Assembly: GCA_030602265.1 (NCBI GenBank)
Contig: JAUWAB010000011.1
Span: forward strand, 18,869 to 82,868
Length of the DNA stretch: 64,000 bases
Reading direction: 5' to 3'
Source: Prolixibacteraceae bacterium
GTDB taxonomy: Bacteria > Bacteroidota > Bacteroidia > Bacteroidales > Prolixibacteraceae
The stretch's first letter is position 1, and the number at the start of each line of letters is the position of its first letter. Of the stretch, positions 56,014 to 64,000 are shown in pieces. The notes beneath the pieces were generated by a model, which had not been told where the DNA came from, did not search any database, and was given only the letters and a program-made list of their open reading frames with translations. The position numbers and the translations under genes are program-made.

Positions 56014-57207
56014 ATGATCAACCGGATTATCTTTCTGATGCTATTGTCGATAACATCACTGGCGGTCTCTGCCCAGTCGGTGGATGATTTGCGACGCAGG
56101 AAACAGCAGGCTGCCGATGAGATCCGCATAACCAATGACCTGTTAACCAGGGTCAGCCAGGACCAGAAAGTCACCCTCAACCGGCTACAGCTTCTGAACA
56201 GGCAAATTAACCAGCGGAATGAACTGATAACTTCCATGTCATCGGAAGTCTCCCTTCTTCAACAAATTATTGACGATAACACCCTGGTCGTAAATATGCT
56301 TACCGAGGATATTGAGCGAATCAGGAAAGAATATGCCCGGTTGATACAGATTGCGTATAAAAACAGAATGTCGTACGACAAGATTCTCTTTTTCCTTTCA
56401 GCCGACAATTTTAATCAGGCATACAGAAGGCTGTTGTACCTGAGGCAATATACCAGCCACCGCCAGAAACAGGCAGAAACCATAAGCTCATTACAGAGCC
56501 TTCTCCGGAAAAAGATAGTTGATCTGGAAAACCAGAAAAGGACCCGTGAAACCCTTCTGAATCAGCAAGTGGTGGAAAGCAAAAAGCTGGAAGGCGAGAA
56601 ACGACAGCAGAATACCTTGTCACAGCAGCTGCAGAACCAACAGAAGGAATTGCGGAACAAACTGGCCCAGCAGCGCCGGGTGGAACAGCAGCTTGAACAG
56701 GAGATTCAGCGGATTATTGAAGAGGAAGCACGAAAGACCAGTACTCCCGCCGCCCAGGGATTTGCACTGACGCCAGAGCAGAAACTGATCGGAGACAGTT
56801 TTGAACAAAACCGGCGCCGCCTTCCCTGGCCTGTCGAAAGAGGGGTGATCACCGAAAAGTTTGGGGTACACCCTCACCCGGTCCTTCGAAACGTGACCGT
56901 TAACAACAACGGGGTTAATATCGCCACGGAATCCGGGGCTAAAGCCCGGGCCGTGTTTAACGGAGAGGTAAGCCGTGTATTCGGCATAACCGGCGGCAAT
57001 ATGGCTGTAATCGTCAGACATGGCCAATACCTTACGGTGTATTCCAATCTGATCGATGTAACGGTCAAAAAAGGCGATAAGGTAAATGTACGACAGAACC
57101 TTGGTACGGTTTATGCCGATCCGGCCGACGGGAATAAGGCCATCCTGAAATTCCAGATCTGGAAAGAAAGCACGAAGCTCAATCCTGAGGACTGGCTGGG
57201 AAGATAA
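56014..57207 (+). CDS. envC: EnvC-like murein hydrolase activator with degenerate LytM domain
   Basis: The 397-residue protein has a signal peptide (cleavage near AVSAQ), a long coiled coil (about 22-240) and a C-terminal LytM/M23 domain (about 272-397). All metal ligands of the M23 site are replaced: the HxGxD place reads Asn298-Asn-Gly-Val-Asn302, the YxHL place is YSNL (Asn345), and HLHFE reads ILKFQ (377-381). It cannot be a zinc peptidase but fits EnvC, which activates cell-wall amidases at the septum. It is the last of the unit dut-TPR-DUF4292-envC. Confidence 0.9.
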   Translation: MINRIIFLMLLSITSLAVSAQSVDDLRRRKQQAADEIRITNDLLTRVSQDQKVTLNRLQLLNRQINQRNELITSMSSEVSLLQQIIDDNTLVVNMLTEDIERIRKEYARLIQIAYKNRMSYDKILFFLSADNFNQAYRRLLYLRQYTSHRQKQAETISSLQSLLRKKIVDLENQKRTRETLLNQQVVESKKLEGEKRQQNTLSQQLQNQQKELRNKLAQQRRVEQQLEQEIQRIIEEEARKTSTPAAQGFALTPEQKLIGDSFEQNRRRLPWPVERGVITEKFGVHPHPVLRNVTVNNNGVNIATESGAKARAVFNGEVSRVFGITGGNMAVIVRHGQYLTVYSNLIDVTVKKGDKVNVRQNLGTVYADPADGNKAILKFQIWKESTKLNPEDWLGR

Positions 57208-57210
57208 CGC

Positions 57211-57993
57211 TTACAACCGGATCAGGTAGTAGGCTGTTGTAACCAGGAAGTTTCTCAGATAAGGTATTCTTCCGATAATCCCAGGAGTTTTTCGCGGACG
57301 CAGTCCAAATTTCACTTCATAGTTGGGATTGAACAGGTATAAATCCCTGCGGACAACCTCATACTGCTGTGCCTGGATAATCTTTTCAAATCTTTCAAGA
57401 GACAGACCTGTATCCCTGATCTCGAGTAATGCCCCGATACGCACCTCCGGTTCACCACCCCATCTCAGGATACCCGTGTACAGCCTCCTCGGCAGCAGGT
57501 GTATCCAGGGCATTCTGGCCAGTAACCGGTTCCCGCATATCTGCTGATGCCCGCCGAAAGGATTCTGCCAGGGAGGGAATGCCAGAAAAAACATGCCCTC
57601 CGGAGCAAGGAACCTCTTTACAAAATGCATAAACTTCTCCTGATCATGGATATGCTCAATCACATCCCGCATGATGATAAGGTCAAAAGGCTCTGCGGGA
57701 GCCGGAAGGTTATAGATATCCTCACAAATCAAGGTGAGGTTGGAAGCATTGGGGTGGCCGGCAAAAAAGCCTTTCCCGTTCGCGATTTTATACTCTGAAA
57801 GGTCAATACCATATGCCATACAACCTTCATCGAGAAAAGGCTTCAGGTTACCCCCTTCACCGCAGCCGATCTCCAATACTTTTAATTTGGGTCCTATGTT
57901 CAGATAAGGAGAAATATAGGGAACAACAAACCTCGTGGTGGTATAAGACTGTTCTTCAAAATATTTTTCCTTATTCAGGTGACGTTCCTGCAT
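57211..57993 (-). CDS. Class I SAM-dependent methyltransferase
   Basis: The 260-residue cytoplasmic protein has the Rossmann-like methyltransferase motifs: KVLEIGCGEGGNL (motif I, near residue 38), AYGIDLS (acidic motif II) and DLIIMRDVIEHI (motif IV). This resembles the methyltransferase type 11 group. The C-terminus has a basic, weakly hydrophobic tail (IGRIPYLRNFLVTTAYYLIRL), perhaps membrane-touching. Acceptor substrate is unknown. It follows the Crp/Fnr gene by 18 bases and is probably co-transcribed with it. Confidence 0.85.
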   Translation of the reverse strand: MQERHLNKEKYFEEQSYTTTRFVVPYISPYLNIGPKLKVLEIGCGEGGNLKPFLDEGCMAYGIDLSEYKIANGKGFFAGHPNASNLTLICEDIYNLPAPAEPFDLIIMRDVIEHIHDQEKFMHFVKRFLAPEGMFFLAFPPWQNPFGGHQQICGNRLLARMPWIHLLPRRLYTGILRWGGEPEVRIGALLEIRDTGLSLERFEKIIQAQQYEVVRRDLYLFNPNYEVKFGLRPRKTPGIIGRIPYLRNFLVTTAYYLIRL

Positions 57994-58011
57994 TCAACCG
58001 AAGATATGAGG

Positions 58012-58713
58012 TTATATTCCGGCTACTTTCTGTAATCCCGGAATATTGACAAACTTGATCCGGCGGCCTTCCAGCTCAATCAGCCTGTCCTGCCTGAATT
58101 CAGACAGAAGCCTGATCACCGATTCAGTAGCCGTTCCGACCATATTGGCCAATTCTTCCCTGGTCAGGGAAATCTGTAAAGTATTGTGATGGTCCAGTTC
58201 AAAGTTCTCCTTCAGGAGCAGCAGAACCTCCGCTAGTCTTTCCCTGACGGACTTCTGCGCAATGTCGGTAATATAATCATTGGCTTCGCGCAATTCCCTG
58301 CAAACAATCTGAAGCATATGGTGGGAAAACTGCCAGTTGCTCTGAATCAGGAACAGCAGTGTCTGATAAGGGATATGGCACAAAACAGCCTCATCAATGA
58401 TCTTGGCAGTGGTGCAGGCCAGTTCCTGACTGAGCAATGACCGGTACGCAATGATTTCCCCCCTTTTGGCAAAACGGATAATTTGTTCCTTCCCATCGAT
58501 TCCCGTCTTGAAAATCTTGACAATTCCCTTGGTCACACAATAAAACCCCGTAAGCCGGCTTCCCTCGCGGTAAACAACAGTTCCCTTTTTATAATAGGCA
58601 CACGATTTTTCAAAATTCAGACGGGCAAACTCTTCCTCCTTCAGTTTTTTAAATAACTGAAATCCACTAAGGTTGGTTTCATCTTCAGTGGGTCGTTTCA
58701 TTGAAAGTCTCAT
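58012..58713 (-). CDS. Crp/Fnr family transcriptional regulator
   Basis: The 233-residue protein has a cyclic-nucleotide-binding-type beta roll (about 25-140: VVYREGSRLTGFYCVTKGIVKIFKTGIDGKEQIIRF) and a C-terminal winged helix (about 155-228, with the recognition helix TREELANMVGTATESVIRLLSEFRQD). The FNR iron-sulfur Cys cluster is absent at the N-terminus, so direct oxygen sensing in the E. coli way is not expected. The ligand is unknown. It reads away from osmC with 149 bases between starts, so it may control osmC or itself. Confidence 0.9.
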   Translation of the reverse strand: MRLSMKRPTEDETNLSGFQLFKKLKEEEFARLNFEKSCAYYKKGTVVYREGSRLTGFYCVTKGIVKIFKTGIDGKEQIIRFAKRGEIIAYRSLLSQELACTTAKIIDEAVLCHIPYQTLLFLIQSNWQFSHHMLQIVCRELREANDYITDIAQKSVRERLAEVLLLLKENFELDHHNTLQISLTREELANMVGTATESVIRLLSEFRQDRLIELEGRRIKFVNIPGLQKVAGI

Positions 58714-58808
58714 ACCAAAAAGCTGTTAGATTTTATAAAATCCCTAAAAATAAGGCTGATAAAGATACAACTTCATCCTTTACCTTCACCACAAACAATT
58801 CAGATATT

Positions 58809-58825
58809 TGGATGTTTTATATCCA
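58809..58825. promoter_or_regulatory. Inverted repeat between the Crp/Fnr and osmC genes
   Basis: TGGAT (58809-58813) and ATCCA (58821-58825) are separated by 7 bases and lie 38 bases before the osmC start. The position suits an operator for the divergent Crp/Fnr regulator, but the sequence is not a standard Crp or Fnr box. Confidence 0.3.
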
Positions 58826-58862
58826 GATGCAAAATTAGTGTAAATCATTAAAATTCAAAAAA

Positions 58863-59279
58863 ATGAAACATTTGGTAGATTTGTCCTGGAAAAGCAATCT
58901 GGCTTTTGAAACCGATCTCGACGGTCATAAACTGACCATCGATGCCTCAAAAGAGGGTGGCGGAGATGACCTGGGGCCCAGACCCAAGAAGCTGATGTTG
59001 GTTGCTCTTGCAGGCTGTACAGGAGTGGATGTAATCATGATACTGCGGAAAATGAAAATTGAACCGGAGGAATTTCATGTTTTGGTTGAGGGCGACCTCA
59101 CCGATGATCACCCCAAAAAATACCATACCATGAAAATTATTTACCAATTCAGGGGAAAAGACCTGCCTTATGAAAAACTGGAAAGAGCTGTTCAACTATC
59201 TCAGGAAAAATATTGCGGAGTAAGCGCAACCTACAGGGATGCCCTTAACCTGCAGACAGAAATCAGGATTGTTGAATAA
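58863..59279 (+). CDS. osmC: OsmC family protein
   Basis: The 138-residue protein is a standard OsmC/Ohr fold. Both redox cysteines are present: one in LVALAGCTGVDV (near residue 58) and one in EKYCGVSATY (near residue 118). OsmC proteins reduce organic hydroperoxides, often with lipoyl or thiol donors. The cysteine spacing and GGDDLGPRPKKLML start match the YhfA-like branch. It is divergent from the Crp/Fnr gene and precedes a YceI gene by 81 bases. Confidence 0.9.
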   Translation: MKHLVDLSWKSNLAFETDLDGHKLTIDASKEGGGDDLGPRPKKLMLVALAGCTGVDVIMILRKMKIEPEEFHVLVEGDLTDDHPKKYHTMKIIYQFRGKDLPYEKLERAVQLSQEKYCGVSATYRDALNLQTEIRIVE

Positions 59280-59360
59280 CCCCGGAAATATTTTCTACAA
59301 TCCTGAACAATTTAAATACTATTTTGTCTTAATATCAAAATCATTTAAATAGTTCAGATA

Positions 59361-59954
59361 ATGAAAACAATTGGAAAACTTACTTTAATAGCTTTATTCT
59401 TTTTAGGATTTACGGCCCATTCATACGCTCAGGCTTTTACGGTAAACACCGGTCAGAGTAAAGTGAACTGGAACGGCAAGAAAGTTACCGGTGAACACTA
59501 TGGAACCATTAACCTCAAAGGTGGTACCCTTCAGGTGAGTAATGGTCAGGTTACGGGCGGAAACTTTGAAATGGACATGAATTCGATTGTATGTGAAGAC
59601 CTTACCGATCCCGGCACCAACGCCAAACTGGTAGGCCACCTCAAATCGGATGATTTCTTTTCGGTAGCCAAATTTCCAGGGGCAACCATGGCAATAACCC
59701 AGGTAAAGAAAACCTCCGGAAACGATTATGTGTATACCGGAAACCTGACGATCAAAGGGATTACGCATCCAATCACTTTCACTGCCACGACCACAGTTGA
59801 GGGTTCGACGCTGAAGGCATCGGGTAAAATGGTTGTCGACCGCGCAAAATATGATATCCGTTTCCGTTCGGGTTCATTCTTCCAGAATCTTGGTGACAAT
59901 CTGATTTATGATGATTTCACCCTTGATTTCTCTTTAGTTGCCAATGCACAGTAG
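59361..59954 (+). CDS. YceI family periplasmic lipid-binding-type protein
   Basis: The 197-residue protein has a signal peptide (cleavage near SYAQ) and a single YceI lipocalin domain: KVNWNGKKVTGEHYGTI, MDMNSIVCEDL, KFPGATMAI and ITHPITFTATTTVEG. This is the classical YceI form with the full loop region. It is the second YceI in the window. The ligand is unknown. It ends just before a terminator at 59987-60010 and may be co-transcribed with osmC. Confidence 0.93.
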   Translation: MKTIGKLTLIALFFLGFTAHSYAQAFTVNTGQSKVNWNGKKVTGEHYGTINLKGGTLQVSNGQVTGGNFEMDMNSIVCEDLTDPGTNAKLVGHLKSDDFFSVAKFPGATMAITQVKKTSGNDYVYTGNLTIKGITHPITFTATTTVEGSTLKASGKMVVDRAKYDIRFRSGSFFQNLGDNLIYDDFTLDFSLVANAQ

Positions 59955-59986
59955 TTTTTGAATTTTATAATAATCGACATGACTTC

Positions 59987-60010
59987 AGGTGGGGAAACCC
60001 ACCTTTTTTT
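59987..60010 (+). terminator. Intrinsic terminator after the second yceI gene
   Basis: AGGTGGG (59987-59993) pairs with CCCACCT (59998-60004) over a GAAA tetraloop, then TTTTTT. It sits 33 bases after the YceI stop and 33 bases before the aldehyde dehydrogenase start. Confidence 0.8.
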
Positions 60011-60042
60011 GTAATTTAACCCCTTGTTATATACAATTTGTT

Positions 60043-61404
60043 ATGAAGTCAATCAATCCTACCACGGATGAAGTTCTCCGCCACTACGAGGAACATACGG
60101 AAAAAGGGGCCGCCGCAATAGTCAATGCAGTGGATAAATCATGGCACAGCTGGCGCCAGACAAACTTCCCGAAGCGTTCAGAACTGATGACAGGCCTTGC
60201 TGCCTTGTTGAGGTCAAATAAAGATGAACTGGCCCGCCTGATTTCCATGGAAATGGGTAAGGTAATCCGTGAATCGGCGGCGGAAGTTGAAAAATGCGCA
60301 TGGGTATGTGAGTATTACGCAGAACACGCCGAGGGTTTCCTGATGAATGAAGCCGTCCAAACCAGCTATTCCGAATCCTATGTCAGTTTCCGTCCTCTGG
60401 GTGTCGTATTGGCCGTTATGCCCTGGAATTTTCCGTTCTGGCAGGTATTCCGTTGTGCGGCACCCACACTAATGGCCGGTAACACCATGCTTCTGAAACA
60501 TGCCAGTAATGTAACCGGCTGTTCGCTCGCCATCGAAGATCTTTTCAGAGAGGCCGGATTCCCCGACAATGCCTTCCGCAGCCTTCTGCTGGGAGGCTCC
60601 CGACTTGAACCGGTAATCGCCCATCCTGCGGTAAAGGCAGTCACCCTGACCGGCAGCACTCCTGCGGGGAGGTCGGTAGCTGCTGCGGCTGGTAAAAACC
60701 TCAAAAAATGTGTACTGGAACTGGGGGGCAGCGATCCCTACATCATCCTTGAGGACGCAGACCAGGAAGAGGCTGCCGGTTTGTGCGCCGGATCCAGGTT
60801 ACTGAATGCCGGGCAAAGCTGTATAGCTGCCAAACGGTTTATTATTGCCGAGCCGGTTTATGAAGAATTTTGCAGTCGCATGCGCACGAACATGAGTAAA
60901 GCCCTGGCGGGAGACCCCTTTGCTGAAGAAACGGCAATCGGACCGCTTGCCAGGAAAGATCTCCGCGACGAACTGCACGGACAGGTAATGCAGTCGGTCA
61001 GCATGGGTGCAAAGCTCACCCTTGGCGGCTATGTACCTGAAGGGAGAGGTTCCTTTTATCCGGCAACTATTCTGGAGGAGGTAACCCCCGGAATGCCTGC
61101 CTACGAAGAGGAATTATTCGGCCCGGTGGCAGCCATGATCAGGGCCAGGAACGAAAAGGATGCAATCGAAATTGCCAATGACACCCCGTTCGGATTGGGT
61201 GCAGCCATCTTTACAAGAGATATTACACGCGGAAGAATTTTAGCCGAAGAACTTGTTGAAGCCGGTAGCTGCTTCGTCAACGATTTTGTTAAATCCGACC
61301 CGAGGCTGCCTTTTGGCGGAATCGGGGAAAGCGGTTATGGCCGTGAACTTTCGTCATTCGGGATCCGTGAATTTGTCAATATTAAAACAGTGGTGATCAA
61401 ATAA
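60043..61404 (+). CDS. NAD(P)-dependent aldehyde dehydrogenase, succinate-semialdehyde type
   Basis: ATG 60043 (MKSINPTTDE) is chosen because the upstream in-frame ATG at 59989 lies inside the terminator stem. The 453-residue enzyme oxidises an aldehyde to an acid in the cytoplasm. Motifs are MPWNFPFWQVFRC, the catalytic Glu in VLELGGSDPYIIL, the catalytic Cys in NAGQSCIAAKRF, and EELFGPVAAM. These fit the GabD/Sad-like group, which favours succinate semialdehyde, though that preference is inferred. The gene stands alone and is convergent with the GH32-like gene. Confidence 0.9.
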   Translation: MKSINPTTDEVLRHYEEHTEKGAAAIVNAVDKSWHSWRQTNFPKRSELMTGLAALLRSNKDELARLISMEMGKVIRESAAEVEKCAWVCEYYAEHAEGFLMNEAVQTSYSESYVSFRPLGVVLAVMPWNFPFWQVFRCAAPTLMAGNTMLLKHASNVTGCSLAIEDLFREAGFPDNAFRSLLLGGSRLEPVIAHPAVKAVTLTGSTPAGRSVAAAAGKNLKKCVLELGGSDPYIILEDADQEEAAGLCAGSRLLNAGQSCIAAKRFIIAEPVYEEFCSRMRTNMSKALAGDPFAEETAIGPLARKDLRDELHGQVMQSVSMGAKLTLGGYVPEGRGSFYPATILEEVTPGMPAYEEELFGPVAAMIRARNEKDAIEIANDTPFGLGAAIFTRDITRGRILAEELVEAGSCFVNDFVKSDPRLPFGGIGESGYGRELSSFGIREFVNIKTVVIK

Positions 61405-61425
61405 GTTTGAACACCTGGCAAAGAC

Positions 61426-62871
61426 TTATTTTCGCCAGGCAGAACCAAGCTCTATGAACTCGAGCTTGTCCACCATAAGTTCCCCGCCGGTGTTATACAG
61501 GAGATACTCCAGGGCACCGGGATCAGGACTGAAGGTTTGTGAAATCACCATACGGCCATTGTTTGCATAAACTTCAATAGAGGACCGGTCGATCAGTATT
61601 TCAAGATATATCTTATTATCAACAGGTTCCAGAGGCACGGTTTGTCCCATTATAGACAAAGTTCCCCGTTTTACATTATACAACAGCTCCGTTCCCTGTA
61701 TTTTTTTATTCATCCTGAACATGAATCCGAAGGAATCACATGTCTTCAGGTCAAATTGTCCTTTTATATGAAACAGTTCACCCTTTACTTTTTTGATCAG
61801 GTTGTTGTTCAGTCCGGGAATCAGGTTTTGTTTTTCCCATTTATGGCTTTTTCCATGAAGGGACTCAATCTCCGCTACCGGCTGCCTGATCAGGTAAGTT
61901 CCGGTATTAAACCGGCGCAATGAAAGTTCCGAAGGAAAAGTCATCAGTCCGTGAAACGGCATTTCCGGAAATTCTCCGCCTTTAAGCATGGCAACCTGCA
62001 AAACCCGGCCATCGCCGGCAGGCAGATTCCCCCAAATCTTCGATCCGGTAAAATTCAGTCCAAAATCACTTTTCAAACGGATACTTTCCGGAGTAAAAGT
62101 CTTTCCATTGAAGGCCCCCATAACAAAACTGCCATCGCCTTCAAAAACAACCCATTTTTTTTCTTCCGGACGGTTATTCACCCTGATCTCCACCATATCT
62201 GGATTTCCGCTGAATCCGGGAAGATGGCTGCTGAATTCCCAATTTAACAGATCGCTTGAAGAAAAAAACGACATCCCTCTTTTCCGGTCGTCCTGGTCAT
62301 GTCTGCGGTACAAAACCATTACCCAGTGCTGGCCAGGTTCATACCAGAACACCTTTGGGCCTGATGCCTCATCGGTCTCATCAAACGGGATAACCGGATT
62401 ACCCGTATATTTTCTCCAGGTCCTTCCCCGGTCATTACTGTAGGCAATCCTCTGGCCGCACTGATGACTGGTGTAAAAAGCCACCATGGTCTTTTCCTGA
62501 CCCTGCTGAAGGCCCAGCAGGTTTTTCTCATCAATAATCACACTGCCCGGGCCGGCAGTGCAAAAATCCCGGTCTTCCGAAAGATTGTCAGGAAATATCG
62601 CCACAGGAAGATGTTCCCAGCGGACAAGATCTTTACTTACCGCATGCCCCCACTGATAATAGCCCGGTTCCAATCCCCTGGGGTTGTACTGATAAAAGAG
62701 ATGATACTCACCATCGTAATATACTAAGCCCGAAGGCTCTCCAATCCAGTTCCTTTCTGAAGTAAAATGATACTGCGGCCGGTACAGCTCATTGTAATAT
62801 CCACTCCCTGGCTGCGACCAGGAAGCTGTTGCGCTAAGTATAAAAACAAAAACAAGGATCAGATTTCTCAT
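61426..62871 (-). CDS. GH32-like secreted protein with all three catalytic acids replaced
   Basis: The 481-residue protein has a signal peptide (cleavage near SWSQ), then a five-blade GH32 propeller (about 28-330) and the C-terminal beta sandwich. The fold is clear from YYDGEYHLFYQYNP, WGHAVSKDLVRWEHLPVA and RIAYSNDRGRTW. But the nucleophile segment WMNDPNG reads WIGEPSG (Glu45 for Asp), the RDP segment reads SGP (170-172), and the acid/base segment ECPD reads GNPD (222-225). Ordinary fructan hydrolysis is therefore unlikely; it may be a binding protein or act by another mechanism. No SusC/SusD genes are nearby. Confidence 0.87.
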   Translation of the reverse strand: MRNLILVFVFILSATASWSQPGSGYYNELYRPQYHFTSERNWIGEPSGLVYYDGEYHLFYQYNPRGLEPGYYQWGHAVSKDLVRWEHLPVAIFPDNLSEDRDFCTAGPGSVIIDEKNLLGLQQGQEKTMVAFYTSHQCGQRIAYSNDRGRTWRKYTGNPVIPFDETDEASGPKVFWYEPGQHWVMVLYRRHDQDDRKRGMSFFSSSDLLNWEFSSHLPGFSGNPDMVEIRVNNRPEEKKWVVFEGDGSFVMGAFNGKTFTPESIRLKSDFGLNFTGSKIWGNLPAGDGRVLQVAMLKGGEFPEMPFHGLMTFPSELSLRRFNTGTYLIRQPVAEIESLHGKSHKWEKQNLIPGLNNNLIKKVKGELFHIKGQFDLKTCDSFGFMFRMNKKIQGTELLYNVKRGTLSIMGQTVPLEPVDNKIYLEILIDRSSIEVYANNGRMVISQTFSPDPGALEYLLYNTGGELMVDKLEFIELGSAWRK

Positions 62872-63010
62872 TTTACCTACATTTGAAATTGAGTCGAAGC
62901 TACAAAGATATTCGATTGGGGAAAATTTTATTAAAAAATCTGCCCTTACTGAAACTTAACCTCACGAAAACGTTTCCACATATGATTTTCAGCGATATGA
63001 ATCCTGAAAA

Positions 63011-63042
63011 TTGGCTGAAACAAACGAAAATATGTATCTTCA
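63011..63042 (+). promoter_or_regulatory. Candidate promoter for the SMP-30 gene
   Basis: TTG (63011-63013), 21 bases and TATCTTCA (63035-63042) loosely fit the -33/-7 arrangement, 27 bases before the start codon. The boxes are imperfect. Confidence 0.3.
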
Positions 63043-63069
63043 GGCACTTAAACATTAAAAACGAATACC

Positions 63070-63966
63070 ATGTCAAGACTGTTTCTTATCCTCATTTCGG
63101 TTGCCATCTTGTCATTCGGCGCATATGCACAGAAAAAATCCGCCATCATCGCTCCGGGAGCAAAGGTTGAAAAGCTGGCCGATGGCTTCAGTTTTACCGA
63201 AGGCCCGGCGGTCGACAAACAGGGTAATGTATTTTTTACCGATCAGCCCAATAATAAAATCCTGAAATGGTCAACCGACGGTAAGTTAACTACCTTTCAT
63301 ACCGATGCCGGCCGCGCTAACGGGCTCTATTTCGACCACAACGGAAATCTTTTATCGTGTTCCGATATGGATAATGAACTTTGGAGTATCGATATGCAGG
63401 GTAAGCCTGTAGTACTCGTTGCAGAGTATAACGGAAAAAAACTGAATGGCCCCAACGACCTCTGGGTACATCCCGGCGGAGGTATTTATTTCACCGATCC
63501 ACTCTACAAAAGGCCATACTGGACCCGTGACCCGGAAAGGCAACAGGACGGCGAACATGTTTATTATCTCTCGCCCGACAGAAAAAACCTGACCCGCGTG
63601 GATGTAAACCTGGTAAAGCCGAATGGGATCATTGGCACGCCCGACGGGAAGAAACTCTATGTTGCCGATATCGGGGACAGAAAAACCTACGTCTATGATA
63701 TCAATCCCGACGGGACGCTGTCCAACAGAAAACTGTTTGCAGAAATGGGATCCGACGGAATGACCATCGACCATAAAGGGAATATTTATCTTACCGGAAG
63801 GGGGGTAACGGTTTTCAATCCCAAAGGAGAACAGATCGAACATATCCCGGTTGAAGCCAACTGGACAGCCAATGTCTGTTTCGGGGGGAAAGACATGAAA
63901 ACCCTTTATATTACCGCTTCCCAGTATCTCTACAGCCTGAGGATGAAGGTAAAGGGAGTCAGGTAG
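63070..63966 (+). CDS. SMP-30/gluconolactonase family protein, secreted
   Basis: The 298-residue protein has a signal peptide (cleavage near AYAQ) and a six-blade beta-propeller of the SMP-30/LRE family. The metal ligands are seen: Glu in FTEGPAVDKQGNVFFTDQP, Asn in LNGPNDLWV, Asn in VKPNGIIG and Asp in GSDGMTID. The family opens sugar lactones to aldonic acids; the substrate here is unknown. The gene is complete and ends 34 bases before the window edge. It is divergent from the GH32-like gene, 198 bases apart. Confidence 0.9.
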   Translation: MSRLFLILISVAILSFGAYAQKKSAIIAPGAKVEKLADGFSFTEGPAVDKQGNVFFTDQPNNKILKWSTDGKLTTFHTDAGRANGLYFDHNGNLLSCSDMDNELWSIDMQGKPVVLVAEYNGKKLNGPNDLWVHPGGGIYFTDPLYKRPYWTRDPERQQDGEHVYYLSPDRKNLTRVDVNLVKPNGIIGTPDGKKLYVADIGDRKTYVYDINPDGTLSNRKLFAEMGSDGMTIDHKGNIYLTGRGVTVFNPKGEQIEHIPVEANWTANVCFGGKDMKTLYITASQYLYSLRMKVKGVR

Positions 63967-64000
63967 GAATCAGGCCCGAAATGATTGGAATCCATTATTT

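Noticed and set aside
56014..57207. Active M23 peptidase
   Set aside because: All His and Asp metal ligands are replaced, so an EnvC-like activator is the better call.

Overview
The window is chromosomal DNA of a Bacteroidota (Bacteroidetes) bacterium, most likely from an anaerobic Bacteroidales/Marinilabiliales-type lineage; this is inferred from gene content, not from a marker tree. Supporting signs are the type IX secretion regulators PorX and PorW, a CCDC81-type HU domain protein with a SPOR domain, DUF4292 and EnvC-type envelope genes, many lipoproteins with LxxC lipoboxes, and promoter -7 boxes of the Bacteroidota form TAnnTTTG in place of sigma70 boxes. A B12-dependent ribonucleotide reductase, a glycyl radical enzyme with its activase and a NapC-type multiheme protein suggest life with little or no oxygen. 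No rRNA, tRNA, transposase, phage gene or CRISPR array was found; about 56 genes are packed tightly on both strands.

Layout. 1-6.2 kb: the 5' part of a GH2 beta-galactosidase, a cytochrome b561-like/YceI pair, L-rhamnose mutarotase, a Tat-type aldo/keto reductase and a HU-SPOR envelope protein. 6.3-12 kb: galE, a YdeI-like protein, rfbB, a Tat lipoprotein amidase and a mannose-1-phosphate guanylyltransferase, so nucleotide-sugar supply for surface glycans. 12.1-20 kb: MlaE/MlaF lipid transport genes, then coaX-porW-porX on the minus strand, where PorX and PorW serve type IX secretion. 20-26 kb: a membrane-anchored receiver-like protein lacking the phosphoacceptor Asp, a POT transporter, a Gfo/Idh/MocA oxidoreductase and a tetraheme NapC domain fused to a formylglycine-enzyme-like domain. 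26-31.3 kb: ComF, three consecutive exported cyclophilins (one fused to a dead HtrA-like domain), an acetyltransferase and an ACP-like protein without the carrier serine. 31.3-38.4 kb: a four-gene overlapping operon (S4, MmcQ, YraN, S66 peptidase), metG, an epimerase, a DUF2007-Usp-Usp protein and a CrtYcd-type lycopene cyclase. 38.4-47.4 kb: waaA, nrdJ, gcvH, tsaE, alanine dehydrogenase and pullulanase. 47.5-50.8 kb: a HypD-type trans-4-hydroxy-L-proline dehydratase with its activase. 51-57.2 kb: a DUF4395 protein, a possible permuted papain-fold protein, then dut-TPR-DUF4292-EnvC. 57.2-64 kb: a methyltransferase and Crp/Fnr regulator divergent from OsmC, a second YceI, an aldehyde dehydrogenase, a GH32-like protein with all three catalytic acids changed, and an SMP-30 protein.

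Much of this is ordinary Bacteroidota housekeeping and envelope biology. The unusual part is the number of proteins that keep a known enzyme fold but lose its catalytic residues (receiver, ACP, HtrA domain, FGE domain, GH32, LytM), several of them in exported or fused forms. The NapC-FGE fusion and the HtrA-cyclophilin fusion are the best candidates for undescribed function. Nothing here is a clear-cut new multi-gene system.
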